Assembly (NCBI GenBank): GCA_964390295.1
Contig: CAYMHR010000002.1
Span: 34,724-98,723 of the forward strand
DNA length: 64,000 nt
Direction of reading: 5' to 3'
Source of the DNA: RGIG3009 sp964390295
GTDB lineage: Bacteria > Bacillota > Clostridia > Oscillospirales > Acutalibacteraceae
In this document: positions 1 to 7,454 of the stretch, piece after piece
How positions within the stretch are numbered: the stretch's first letter is position 1
Layout: the number at the start of each line of letters is the position of its first letter
The notes under the pieces: generated by a model
What the model saw: the letters and a program-made list of their open reading frames with translations, nothing else
The model's database searches: none
Told to the model about the DNA's origin: nothing
Position numbers and translations under genes: made by a program

Positions 1-589
1 CATCCGAGTTCACCACCACGCGCACGCCGTGCTTAGCACACAGTCGGGCAACGGTTTCGCAATTCTCCAGTGATTTTTGCCGCACGCAAAAAGTTCCTTC
101 GTTAATCTCCACGACCTTACCGTACTTGGCAAACGCGGCAATCACCGTTTCGCAATCAAACGCATACTGCGGTGAACCGCAGTGGCCGATGATATCCACC
201 AGCGGGTTTTCCGCGACACGTAGCCACGCCTCTGTGATCTCCTCGCAACTACCGTACGGCATAACCCCATCGTGCATGGAGGCAATCACCACGTCCAGTG
301 CCTCCAGCGCGCCGTTCGGCAAATCCAGCGCACCGTCAAAGCCGCAAACGTTGGCTTCGGCACCGTTCAAATGCCGGATACCGGCAATATGTTCCGGAAG
401 CCGCGACATGTTGGTAAAATGCCACAAGTGGTTGCCGTCACCGATCCGCGGGCCATGGTCGGTGGTCGCCATCGCCAACAGCCCCCGTGCCGCCGCCGCG
501 GTTGCGTTTTCCGTCAACGTGCTGTACGCGTGCGGAGATGCCAGCGTATGCGTATGCAAGTCGGCAACCGGCTGAAAATAATTGCTCAT
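1..589 (-). CDS. PHP-domain phosphatase (YcdX-like), 3' end cut by window edge
   Basis: The reading frame opens at ATG 589-587 behind AAGGAG seven bases upstream and runs off the left edge after about 196 codons. The N-terminus carries the PHP metal motif HTHT (LHTHTLASPHAYST) and later TTDHGPR, VIASMHDG, IGHCGSP and EINEGT, typical of YcdX/histidinol-phosphatase-like trinuclear-metal phosphoesterases. It lies 12 bases downstream of hprK on the same strand, so the two are probably cotranscribed; PHP genes beside hprK are common in Clostridia. The substrate cannot be read from sequence. Family assignment is firm and exact function open. Confidence 0.85.
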   Translation of the reverse strand, partial: MSNYFQPVADLHTHTLASPHAYSTLTENATAAAARGLLAMATTDHGPRIGDGNHLWHFTNMSRLPEHIAGIRHLNGAEANVCGFDGALDLPNGALEALDVVIASMHDGVMPYGSCEEITEAWLRVAENPLVDIIGHCGSPQYAFDCETVIAAFAKYGKVVEINEGTFCVRQKSLENCETVARLCAKHGVRVVVNSD

Positions 590-601
590 GTCCTGACTCC
601 T

Positions 602-1567
602 TTAATAATACACCTGCGGATCATGGTGCTCGTTTTTCGGAATATCGTCCACCATGCCGAGATTTTGCATCAACTCGTGCGCCGCGTTATAGCCCATCTT
701 CTTTTGGCGATTGTTCATCGCGGCAACCTCGATGATCATGGCCAGATTACGTCCCGGCTTCACCGGGATCGTCAGCATCGGCACCGTGATACCGAGAATG
801 TCCATGTACTCGCTTTCCAAGCCCATGCGATCGTATACCTTGTTATTATCCCACGGTTCCATTTGAACCACCATATCGATCTTTTCCGTCATTTTCACAG
901 CACCCATACCGAAGATGCGCCGCACGTTCACAATGCCGATGCCGCGCAGCTCGATGTAGTGCCGAATATTTTCCGGCGCCGAGCCAACCAGCGACTTGGA
1001 CGACACCCGGCGAATTTCCACCGCATCGTCCGCGATCAAGCGGTGGCCCCGCTTGACCAGCTCGATTGCCGTTTCGCTTTTGCCGATTCCGCTGTCACCC
1101 ACCAGCAAAACGCCTTCGCCGGATACCTCCACCAGTACACCGTGCCGCGTGACGCGCGGTGCCAGCTGTACGTTCAAAAAAGCAATCAGCGCCGCCATAA
1201 AGGCGGAGGTGGTATCTGCCGAGCGGAGCAACGGTACCTGATATTTTTGGCACGCCGCCACAAATTCCGGCAGCACCTCCAAGCCGCGCGTCACCACCAG
1301 CAACGACGACGTGTGCGCCAGCAACGCGTCCACGTTGGCGGCGCGTACCTCCGGCGACAAGCCCTCCAAATATCCGTATTCGCCCTTGCCGATAATTTGA
1401 ATACGCGAGCTGTCAAAATATTCAAAGTAGCCGGTCAGTCCCAAGCCGGGGCGGTTGACTTCCGCGCTGGTGATTTGTCGCGCTTCACCGTCTTGCGGCA
1501 AATAAATAGTCTCCAGCGACAATTCCTGAATGATTTTTTCCAACGAAACGGAATAGGTTTGCGCCAT
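602..1567 (-). CDS. hprK: HPr kinase/phosphorylase
   Basis: Cytosolic bifunctional enzyme that phosphorylates Ser46 of HPr or removes that phosphate, the master switch of carbon catabolite control in Firmicutes. The 321-residue length is standard. The P-loop GDSGIGKS sits at residues 157-164 and the HPrK signature (RHYIELRGIGIVNVRRIFG) at 202-220, the latter linked to phosphorolysis. The N-terminal DRTGG-like regulatory half covers roughly residues 1-130. The start ATG follows GGAAGGTG. The downstream PHP gene is on the same strand. In this window it is a plausible regulator of the glycan and hexuronate operons; that link is inference. Confidence 0.96.
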   Translation of the reverse strand: MAQTYSVSLEKIIQELSLETIYLPQDGEARQITSAEVNRPGLGLTGYFEYFDSSRIQIIGKGEYGYLEGLSPEVRAANVDALLAHTSSLLVVTRGLEVLPEFVAACQKYQVPLLRSADTTSAFMAALIAFLNVQLAPRVTRHGVLVEVSGEGVLLVGDSGIGKSETAIELVKRGHRLIADDAVEIRRVSSKSLVGSAPENIRHYIELRGIGIVNVRRIFGMGAVKMTEKIDMVVQMEPWDNNKVYDRMGLESEYMDILGITVPMLTIPVKPGRNLAMIIEVAAMNNRQKKMGYNAAHELMQNLGMVDDIPKNEHHDPQVYY

Positions 1568-1716
1568 CCCAATTCACCTTCCTACAACATCCTGTGTACT
1601 CTTTATAGTATATCGTATTTTTTGCTCGGAGAAAAGTCTTTTTTGAAAATTTCTGTCGGTTATCACGATGAAAGTTTGCCGAGCAACGGCAACGCATCCT
1701 TGTTTTGCAAAAACTC

Positions 1717-1746
1717 TTGACTATTTTGCAAAAAAAGGACTATGAT
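1717..1746 (+). promoter_or_regulatory. Sigma-A-like promoter for the lipoprotein/zinc-ribbon pair
   Basis: TTGACT at 1717-1722 and TATGAT at 1741-1746 with an 18-bp spacer. It lies about 230 bases before the lipoprotein start, leaving a long untranslated leader that contains the terminator-like hairpin at 1925-1952. Confidence 0.5.
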
Positions 1747-1903
1747 AAATATGCCAAACTAACTAAATATGTGTGAAATAGGTGTGTGCTTATGAATTAA
1801 CTATATCCTTTTGAGCAAAACTACACTGTTGAATTTGATAAAATGCAAATTCCGCCCGTGTGGTTGGCTCTTTCGCATCCATTTCACAAGGTTAGTTTGG
1901 CGA

Positions 1904-1952
1904 CTATCGGAGTTTGCGTTTTTGTGCGCCTACTTCGATAGGCGCATTTTTT
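1904..1952 (+). terminator. Attenuator-like terminator with an alternative pairing in the leader
   Basis: TGCGCCTA (1925-1932) and TAGGCGCA (1939-1946) form a perfect 8-bp stem with a six-base loop followed by TTTTTT, a rho-independent terminator ending only about 10 bases before the Shine-Dalgarno of the lipoprotein gene. An upstream segment CTATCGGAG (1904-1912) can pair with CTTCGATAG (1933-1941), with one G-U pair, which would break the terminator stem. The two folds exclude each other. The pairing is seen in the sequence; regulation is inference. Confidence 0.5.
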
Positions 1953-1972
1953 ATTTTTTAGGAGGAAGAAAA

Positions 1973-2515
1973 ATGAAGAACACACTCAAATCCGTAGTAG
2001 CACTTTTCCTGGTTGCTGTGATGGCGTTGTCGTTCACTGCGTGTACCGAATCCGACCTGGGAGGCGACCAATCCGACACCCAGACCAACAATCAAGTAAG
2101 CGTGAGCGTGGAACCGACCGAAAAGGAAAACGATACTTGGAAAATGACCTATAAAAACTGCAAGGTCATGGACGATCTGGATTCCCTTACAACGGAGCTT
2201 GAAGAAGGCAAACAGTTTTTGGCGATTTTCTTTCAAATCGAGAACGTCTCACAAGAATCTCAAATTTTCAACATCGTGTATGAGAGCTTTTACGTTGACG
2301 GAGTAAAAACCACCCAATCTCTCCACGGCTTTGCCATTGATGATGCATATCAATTAACTTCCGTTACCGTTGAACCCGGCAAAAAGGCCAACGGCTATTT
2401 CCTGCTCCAGGTGAAACCGGATTGGCAAGAGGTGGAAATCGTTTACAACGATGCCATACTGAGCACAGACAAAGACGAAGCTTTTACGTTCAAGGTGACA
2501 AAGAATGAAGCGTAA
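1973..2515 (+). CDS. Secreted lipoprotein, DUF4352-like
   Basis: The start was set at ATG 1973 because AGGAGGAAGAAA lies directly upstream; the frame is open further 5' but without a signal there. The 180-residue protein begins with a lipoprotein signal peptide ending in the lipobox FTAC, followed by a short acidic/Thr/Asn linker. A beta-rich domain follows with KFLAIFFQIENVS-type and NGYFLLQV segments, resembling DUF4352 Ig-like lipoproteins. Anchored to the outer face of the membrane; function unknown. Its last 11 bases overlap the zinc-ribbon gene at 2505, suggesting translational coupling. Confidence 0.8.
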   Translation: MKNTLKSVVALFLVAVMALSFTACTESDLGGDQSDTQTNNQVSVSVEPTEKENDTWKMTYKNCKVMDDLDSLTTELEEGKQFLAIFFQIENVSQESQIFNIVYESFYVDGVKTTQSLHGFAIDDAYQLTSVTVEPGKKANGYFLLQVKPDWQEVEIVYNDAILSTDKDEAFTFKVTKNEA

Positions 2516-2711
2516 GACGATTCTTTGCAAAACGTGCGGAGCCGAAATTTCAAAAAACGCCAAACGCTGCCCACATTGCGGAGAACCCACGCCCAATGAG
2601 GTTGTCAGCCAAGTCGTTTCAGCAATTCTTCTCGTTCCGCTCTTTGTTATCATCGTTTTACTTGTTATCGGCTTTTATTCCGGCTGGTTTCATCTAACGT
2701 CGCTCTTGTAA
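2505..2711 (+). CDS. Small zinc-ribbon membrane protein
   Basis: 68 residues. An N-terminal zinc ribbon (CKTCGAEISKNAKRCPHCG, two CxxC knuckles at residues 8-11 and 22-25) is followed by one hydrophobic helix at about residues 38-58. The start ATG lies inside the end of the preceding lipoprotein gene, so the two are probably translated as a coupled pair. Proteins of this zinc_ribbon_2-plus-TM shape are frequent in Clostridia and have no defined role. A perfect hairpin terminator follows at 2735. Confidence 0.8.
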   Translation: MKRKTILCKTCGAEISKNAKRCPHCGEPTPNEVVSQVVSAILLVPLFVIIVLLVIGFYSGWFHLTSLL

Positions 2712-2734
2712 GCGATTGTAAAACCGTACACTCC

Positions 2735-2769
2735 AAAAGGCAGTCAAGGAAAATCCTTGACTGCCTTTT
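2735..2769. terminator. Rho-independent terminator
   Basis: A perfect 16-bp stem (2735-2750 with 2754-2769) closed by a three-base loop, with A and T runs on both sides, so it can act in either direction. It ends the lipoprotein/zinc-ribbon transcript. Confidence 0.9.
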
Positions 2770-2783
2770 GCATTGGAATCTCC

Positions 2784-2812
2784 TTGCAAAATGCATCAAT
2801 GTGTGCTACACT
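2784..2812 (+). promoter_or_regulatory. Promoter of the GT4 gene
   Basis: TTGCAA (2784-2789), 17-bp spacer, TACACT (2807-2812), located about 70 bases before the GTG start at 2880. Confidence 0.55.
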
Positions 2813-2879
2813 GTAGCTATAGCATACAACCTCGTCTGTTGCGGCTTGTCGTGTATTGCTTCGGAAAGGGGGGGCGATC

Positions 2880-4034
2880 GTGAGCGGTTTTTCCGTAGGC
2901 CTTTTTAACGATTCTTTTCCGCCGGTCATTGACGGCGTGGCACAGGTGGTAAAAAACTATGCCGAAAACCTAAACGGCAAAAATTGCCGCGCCACCGTCG
3001 TTACCCCCAACTATCGCGGCGTGGAAGACCACTACCCCTTTGACGTCGTACGGTATCCGTCGCTTTCAATGGGAGCACGCATCGGTTATCGCGTCGGGGT
3101 CCCCTTTGCCCCCGAAACCATCCGCGACCTTCGTGCGCGCCGCTTCGACATCATGCACGTACACGCGCCGTTTGCCTCCTCGGTGCTGGTAAAAACCATC
3201 AACCACCGCCCCAAAGTCCCCACGGTGCTCACCTATCACACTCGCTTTGATTTGGACTTGAAAAAACGTGTCTCCAACGCCGCCATGCGTAAGGTCGCCA
3301 TGCGTTTCGTGCTGGATAACGTAAAATCCGCCGACGAAGTCTGGGTCGTCAGCAAGGCCTCCGGCCATTTTTTGGAGGATATCGGCTATTACGGTCCGTG
3401 GCTCGTCATGGAAAACGGCACCGACTTTGTGCGCGGCGTGGCATCGGCAGACCGCGTAGCCGCTTTGCGTGAAAAATACAAGCTAACCGACGATGCACCC
3501 ACCCTGCTTTTCGTCGGCCGTATGATGTGGTATAAAAACCTGCGTCTTATCTTGGACACCTGCGCCGTTTTGAAGCAACAGGGCATGCCCTTCCGCATGC
3601 TGTTCGTGGGTGACGGATACGACCTGCCTGCCCTGCGGCAATATGCGCGCGAAACAGGACTTCAGGACTCCGTAACGTTCGTCGGCCCCATCCGCGACCG
3701 TGAATATTTGCGTGTGTTTTACAGTGCCGCCGATTTGTTTTTCTTCCCCTCCACCTACGACACCTGCGGCATCGTCGTGAAAGAAGCCGCCGCCTGCAAC
3801 TGTCCTTCGTTGCTGATCGGAGGAAGCGCCGCTGCTGAAGGTGTGGTACACCGGCAATCCGGCTTTTTGGTCGAGGAATCCCCACTTGCCTGCGCACAAA
3901 TCGTCATCGACGCCTATGCCGACCGTTCCGGATTGCGGCAAATCGGCTTGAACGCCGCCAACACTCTGTACCTTTCCTGGAACGATGCGGTCGCTCGCGC
4001 CTATGCCCGGTACCGTGAAATTCTCAGTCGCTAA
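2880..4034 (+). CDS. Glycosyltransferase family 4
   Basis: 384 residues from GTG 2880, chosen because GGAAAGGGGG lies seven bases upstream; an in-frame TTG at 2856 has no such signal. GT-B fold: the N-terminal acceptor domain starts NDSFPPVIDGVAQVV, similar to bacterial MgtA/diacylglycerol glycosyltransferases, and the nucleotide-sugar domain holds LLFVGRMMWYKNL and the E-x7-E region (STYDTCGIVVKEAAA). Probably transfers a hexose or mannose from a nucleotide sugar to a membrane lipid or cell-wall acceptor; the acceptor is unknown. A single gene between a terminator and a tRNA. Confidence 0.85.
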   Translation: MSGFSVGLFNDSFPPVIDGVAQVVKNYAENLNGKNCRATVVTPNYRGVEDHYPFDVVRYPSLSMGARIGYRVGVPFAPETIRDLRARRFDIMHVHAPFASSVLVKTINHRPKVPTVLTYHTRFDLDLKKRVSNAAMRKVAMRFVLDNVKSADEVWVVSKASGHFLEDIGYYGPWLVMENGTDFVRGVASADRVAALREKYKLTDDAPTLLFVGRMMWYKNLRLILDTCAVLKQQGMPFRMLFVGDGYDLPALRQYARETGLQDSVTFVGPIRDREYLRVFYSAADLFFFPSTYDTCGIVVKEAAACNCPSLLIGGSAAAEGVVHRQSGFLVEESPLACAQIVIDAYADRSGLRQIGLNAANTLYLSWNDAVARAYARYREILSR

Positions 4035-4079
4035 TCGCGCCGTCGCGCGGATAATCCGCAAAAAATTTTGGCAAACCCC

Positions 4080-4108
4080 TTGACAACCACCCCAAAGTGC
4101 GATAATAT
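4080..4108 (+). promoter_or_regulatory. tRNA promoter
   Basis: A perfect TTGACA at 4080-4085 and TAATAT at 4103-4108 with a 17-bp spacer (GATAAT at 4101 with 15 bp is the alternative), ending 17 bases before the tRNA. Confidence 0.7.
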
Positions 4109-4125
4109 AAAGAGCAACGTCATTT

Positions 4126-4202
4126 GGGCCCGTAGCTCAGCTGGGAGAGCGCACGGTTCGCATCCGTGAGGTTCGAGGGTTCGATCCCCTTCGGGTCCAC
4201 CA
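4126..4202 (+). tRNA. tRNA-Ala(CGC)
   Basis: A full cloverleaf can be folded by hand. The 7-bp acceptor (GGGCCCG with CGGGTCC) contains the G3-U70 pair that is the alanine identity element. The D-arm is GCTC/GAGC, the anticodon stem CACGG/CCGTG with loop TTCGCAT (anticodon CGC, reading GCG), and the T-arm loop TTCGATC. The 3' CCA is encoded. Its own promoter and terminator flank it. Confidence 0.95.
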
Positions 4203-4203
4203 T

Positions 4204-4244
4204 AAAAAAGAGTCCTTTGTCCACCGGACAAAGGACTCTTTTTT
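4204..4244 (+). terminator. Terminator of the tRNA-Ala transcript
   Basis: A 19-bp perfect stem (4204-4222 with 4226-4244), loop ACC, ending in a T run, directly after the encoded CCA. Confidence 0.92.
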
Positions 4245-4268
4245 GAAATACATTCGTCTTGCGGCACG

Positions 4269-4310
4269 AAAAACCGGGAACCGAAGCGTTGACATCGGTT
4301 CCCAGTTTTT
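4269..4310 (-). terminator. Terminator of the cyclophilin operon
   Basis: The stem 4274-4284/4295-4305 (one mismatch) has five A before it, which gives a T run on the minus strand, and TTTTT after it. It lies just past the stop of the minus-strand lipoprotein cyclophilin. Confidence 0.75.
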
Positions 4311-4317
4311 GTTGAAT

Positions 4318-5307
4318 TTACCCCTGATACGTGGTAACCTCCACACTGTTGATCGTGATCGTTACCACCGGTTTATCGTTACTGTCGGTAACCACGCCGG
4401 CAATGGCTTGAACCACGTCCATGCCCTCAAAGACTTGCCCAAACACGGTGTGACCGCCCGTACGGCGGTAGGCACCGTCAAGATGAATGTTGCCACCGTA
4501 CTTTTGATACAGCTCCCACGCTTCGTCCGGGATCCATTCGTAAACGTATTGGTCGGTAATAATATCCTCCCAACCGCCGGGATAGTAGGCATCCACGGTT
4601 TCCTGACCATAGGAGTCTACCATTTTTTCATACAAATCCTTGGCCACCTGCTGGCGATACTCCGGCGAATAGGTTTCGCGGTCTCCAAAGCCCTCGGCAC
4701 TGCACTGGTTAATGAAAAACTGGCTTCCATTGGTATTCACGCCGCTGTTTGCCATAGAAACCGCGCCGGTCAGGTTGAGCAGCTTGGAGTCAAATTCATC
4801 TTCAAAGTCCTTGCCCCAGATGCTTTCACCGCCGGTACCGTCGCCGTTGGGATCGCCGCTTTGGATCATGAAATCTTCCACAACGCGGTGAAAAGTCAAT
4901 CCGTTATAGTACCCGTTTTTGGCATGGGTCACAAAGTTTTGCACCGCCTTCGGGGCCGATTCGGGGAACAGACGAATCGAAATGTCGCCCTTGCTGGTGT
5001 GCAAAATCACGATCTGCTCTCCCGCCTCCGGCTTTTCCAGCTGGAAGCCGAGCTTTTCATCCGGGTAGGCCGTGCCGATCCCGTTGCCCACCGTCGCCGT
5101 TGCGTCGCCTTGCGAAGCGTCTCCGTCGGTTGCTGTGGAAGATGCGGCTGTTGTCGTAGTTTGGGAAGCGGTTGTCGTCGTGCCGGCAGAAGTGGTGGTG
5201 TTTTTTTGCTCGGTAACCGCCGACGAGCTGGAGTCCTGTCCGCACGCCGCGGAACACAGACACAGCACTGCGACAGCGATAACCGCCACGTACTTACGCC
5301 ATGTCAT
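4318..5307 (-). CDS. Cyclophilin-type peptidyl-prolyl isomerase, lipoprotein
   Basis: 329 residues: lipoprotein signal peptide with lipobox CSAAC (Cys about residue 22), then a Ser/Thr-rich linker to about residue 75 and a cyclophilin domain with HTSKGDISIRLFPESAP, GLTFHRVVEDFMIQ, GSQFFINQ and HTVFGQVFEG. The Arg of FHRV and the Gln/Phe residues of the active site are kept. An insertion of about 70 residues between GSQFFINQ and GAYRRTGGHTVFG lengthens the loop relative to minimal cyclophilins. Membrane-anchored outside, it probably helps fold exported proteins. It starts inside the last four bases of the second cyclophilin gene, so the two form one operon. Confidence 0.92.
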   Translation of the reverse strand: MTWRKYVAVIAVAVLCLCSAACGQDSSSSAVTEQKNTTTSAGTTTTASQTTTTAASSTATDGDASQGDATATVGNGIGTAYPDEKLGFQLEKPEAGEQIVILHTSKGDISIRLFPESAPKAVQNFVTHAKNGYYNGLTFHRVVEDFMIQSGDPNGDGTGGESIWGKDFEDEFDSKLLNLTGAVSMANSGVNTNGSQFFINQCSAEGFGDRETYSPEYRQQVAKDLYEKMVDSYGQETVDAYYPGGWEDIITDQYVYEWIPDEAWELYQKYGGNIHLDGAYRRTGGHTVFGQVFEGMDVVQAIAGVVTDSNDKPVVTITINSVEVTTYQG

Positions 5308-5900
5308 ACGCCATACTCCTTTATTTCAATCGTTTGGATCACAACATCCTCGCACGGACGATCCTGCGCCGCTGTTTTTACCGCCGCAATATCATCTACC
5401 ACGTCCATGCCGTCGTATACCTGACCGAACACAGTGTGATGATAATCCAAATGGGGTGTGCCGCCTTGCGCACGGTAGGCTTCTTCAGCTTCTTCGGGAA
5501 AATACGAGCGCAACTCTGCCATTTGTGCCAACAAGCCGGGCGACACGCGCTTGGCCTGCACGATAAAGAATTGGCTTCCGTTGGTGCCGGGGCCGGCATT
5601 CGCCATAGACAGTGCGCCGCGCAGGTTATGCAGTTCGGGCGAAAATTCGTCCGCAAACGGCACGCCCCAAATGCTTTCACCACCACAACCGGTTCCGGTC
5701 GGATCGCCACCCTGGATCATAAAATCGTTGATAACGCGATGGAAAATCAGCCCATCGTAATACCCGTTTTTGGCATGGGTTACAAAATTTTCCACCGTCT
5801 TCGGGGCCTGTTCGGGAAACAGCCGTACCGCAATATCGCCGTGATTGGTGTGGAAAATTGCCACAACTTCTCCCTGCTGCGGAAGTGCCAGTTGTTCCAT
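5304..5900 (-). CDS. Cyclophilin-type peptidyl-prolyl isomerase, cytosolic
   Basis: 198 residues from ATG 5900. An in-frame ATG 21 bases further upstream was rejected because the Shine-Dalgarno AAGGAG lies between the two. No signal peptide. Cyclophilin motifs HTNHGDIAVRLFPEQAP, GLIFHRVINDFMIQ, GSQFFIVQ and HTVFGQVYDGMDVV are present. It looks like the intracellular paralogue of the lipoprotein encoded four bases downstream. It probably catalyses cis-trans proline isomerisation in the cytosol. Confidence 0.92.
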   Translation of the reverse strand: MEQLALPQQGEVVAIFHTNHGDIAVRLFPEQAPKTVENFVTHAKNGYYDGLIFHRVINDFMIQGGDPTGTGCGGESIWGVPFADEFSPELHNLRGALSMANAGPGTNGSQFFIVQAKRVSPGLLAQMAELRSYFPEEAEEAYRAQGGTPHLDYHHTVFGQVYDGMDVVDDIAAVKTAAQDRPCEDVVIQTIEIKEYGV

Positions 5901-5957
5901 AATAAACTCCTTCATTTTCAAGCGGCAGTGCCGCCGTTTTCTTTTATTATACGGCTT

Positions 5958-7064
5958 TTACGCCGTTTTGTCAAGGCGACCCACCGTCAACAGCCAAACG
6001 CCGCCCAACACCAGCAGTGCCGCCGACACCGCCACCGAGCCGGAAAAGACCTGCACGCTGACCGACTCCAGATGTCCGCCGACAGGTTGTTCCCACGGAA
6101 TATACCGCAATAAAAGCTGTGTAAACATCGCTGTAAGCGCCCCTTGAACCAGCCGCGCGGCGAAGAAGCCGCCGTCAACCATCGAGAGATCGTGTAACGC
6201 GGAAGCCAACTGACAATGCACCGACAATCCGCCGAAGCCAATCGCAAACGCCGCCAACAGCACCGCGTTTTCCGACAGCGACGAAGCGGCGGCACAGCCA
6301 CCGCTCACCTCCAGCACACAGGCCAGCACAGCCGAGCAGAGCTTTTCTCCCGTAACGCTGTCCCGTCCCAGCCACGCGAGGATGCCGGAAACGTCAATCC
6401 ACGCCAGTACGGCAGCAAACAGCACCACGAAGCCGCACGTGTACAGCAACGTTTCACAAGCCGCCGTCACCGACTCAACCAGCGCCGTCGTCGGTGGTGC
6501 CGCTTTCGACGGACGTCCAACGAAAACGCCTGTGTAACGGCGACTGCCGCGTGGGGCAGTCGCCGCCCCGATCAGCAACGAGGTCAGCAGTTGAGCGGCA
6601 AACAGTATCCAACCCAACCGCACGCTGCCAAACAGCCCTGCTCCCACAGCACTGACAACAAAGCCAGGCCCGCCGTTCACACAAAAATGTAGCATCCGCC
6701 GACCGCTTGCCCGATCCAATTGACCAGAACGCACCAGCTCGCCCACGACGACACCTCCGGCCGGATAACCCCCCACCGCCCCCATGACGATGCCTGACGC
6801 ACAACAGCCGGGCAATCCAAAGACACACCGCGTCAGCCGCTCGGTGCACCTGCCGATCGCCGTTGACGCGCCGGAATGCGTCAAAAAGCCGCCCAAAACC
6901 AGGAACGGAAACAACGACGGGATTAGCGTTGCGGAGCAAATCGACAAGCCGCGACTGATCCCTCCGGCAACCGCCTGCGGTCGCCAAAGAACGGCCACCC
7001 CCACCAGCAAAACCGCTATTGTTAAAAGTCCGCTTTTCATCCGTCGCCCAAGCCGCATTTTCAC
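5958..7064 (-). CDS. ylbJ: Sporulation integral membrane protein YlbJ
   Basis: 368 residues with about eight to ten hydrophobic segments and nucleoside-recognition (Gate) domain features (CSATLIPSLFPFLVLGGFL; GAVGGYPAGG). GTG 7064 is used, with GGAGGGG six bases upstream. In Bacillus, YlbJ is a sigma-E membrane protein required for heat-resistant spores. It is divergent from yqfC, another sigma-E sporulation gene. A possible sigma-E promoter is noted at 7086-7115. The assignment rests on family shape and the neighbouring sporulation genes. Confidence 0.85.
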   Translation of the reverse strand: MKMRLGRRMKSGLLTIAVLLVGVAVLWRPQAVAGGISRGLSICSATLIPSLFPFLVLGGFLTHSGASTAIGRCTERLTRCVFGLPGCCASGIVMGAVGGYPAGGVVVGELVRSGQLDRASGRRMLHFCVNGGPGFVVSAVGAGLFGSVRLGWILFAAQLLTSLLIGAATAPRGSRRYTGVFVGRPSKAAPPTTALVESVTAACETLLYTCGFVVLFAAVLAWIDVSGILAWLGRDSVTGEKLCSAVLACVLEVSGGCAAASSLSENAVLLAAFAIGFGGLSVHCQLASALHDLSMVDGGFFAARLVQGALTAMFTQLLLRYIPWEQPVGGHLESVSVQVFSGSVAVSAALLVLGGVWLLTVGRLDKTA

Positions 7065-7085
7065 AACGCACCCCTCCGATGCTTT

Positions 7086-7135
7086 ATTTTATGGGATGGC
7101 ATCGCCGCATTATTCCCGCCGTGCCAACATAGGAT
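7086..7135. promoter_or_regulatory. Possible divergent sigma-E-like promoters
   Basis: Toward ylbJ the minus strand reads GAATAAT (7115-7109), 15 bases, then CATAAAAT (7093-7086). Toward yqfC the plus strand reads GCATTATT (7107-7114), 13 bases, then CATAGGAT (7128-7135). Both resemble the sigma-E pattern of an ATA-rich -35 and CATANNNT -10, and their -35 elements overlap. Both genes are sigma-E-dependent in Bacillus. The match is by eye. Confidence 0.35.
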
Positions 7136-7154
7136 ACTGCGAGGAGGGAGTGCC

Positions 7155-7439
7155 GTGAAAACGTCCGACCGTCGCGCGGCTCTGTCGCGCCGTTGGGAGC
7201 GTTCCTTACAATTACCGGACGGCTCGTTGGCCGTCTTGCCCCGCATAGAGTTGTCCGGGAATCGCCGCCTGCTGTTGGAAGGGTGCCGCGGTGTTGCAGA
7301 ATACGACGAAGGCTGTATTTGCTTGCAAACCGGGCTGGGAATAGTCCGCCTGACAGGTGACGCCCTATGTCTGCACCGCCTCAACCCGGATTGTGCCGTA
7401 ATTACCGGTCGGTTCGTGTCGCTGGAATTTTTAGGGTAG
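7155..7439 (+). CDS. yqfC: Sporulation protein YqfC
   Basis: 94 residues, GTG start behind GAGGAGGGAG. YabP/YqfC-family beta-rich small protein (LPRIELSGNRRLLLEGCRGV, ending in a hydrophobic GRFVSLEFLG segment). In Bacillus it is made in the mother cell under sigma-E and is paired with YqfD, as here with a 15-base gap. Function in spore formation is known genetically only. Confidence 0.9.
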   Translation: MKTSDRRAALSRRWERSLQLPDGSLAVLPRIELSGNRRLLLEGCRGVAEYDEGCICLQTGLGIVRLTGDALCLHRLNPDCAVITGRFVSLEFLG

Positions 7440-7454
7440 CCTCGGAGGTGTGTC

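Noticed and set aside
272..1720. Long open frame on the plus strand across hprK
   Set aside because: It is antisense to a clear HPr kinase gene, has a His/Arg-rich composition and matches no family.
1811..1972. 54-codon N-terminal extension of the DUF4352 lipoprotein or a leader peptide
   Set aside because: It includes the terminator hairpin and would bury the lipoprotein signal peptide; a leader peptide is not supported by a ribosome-binding site.
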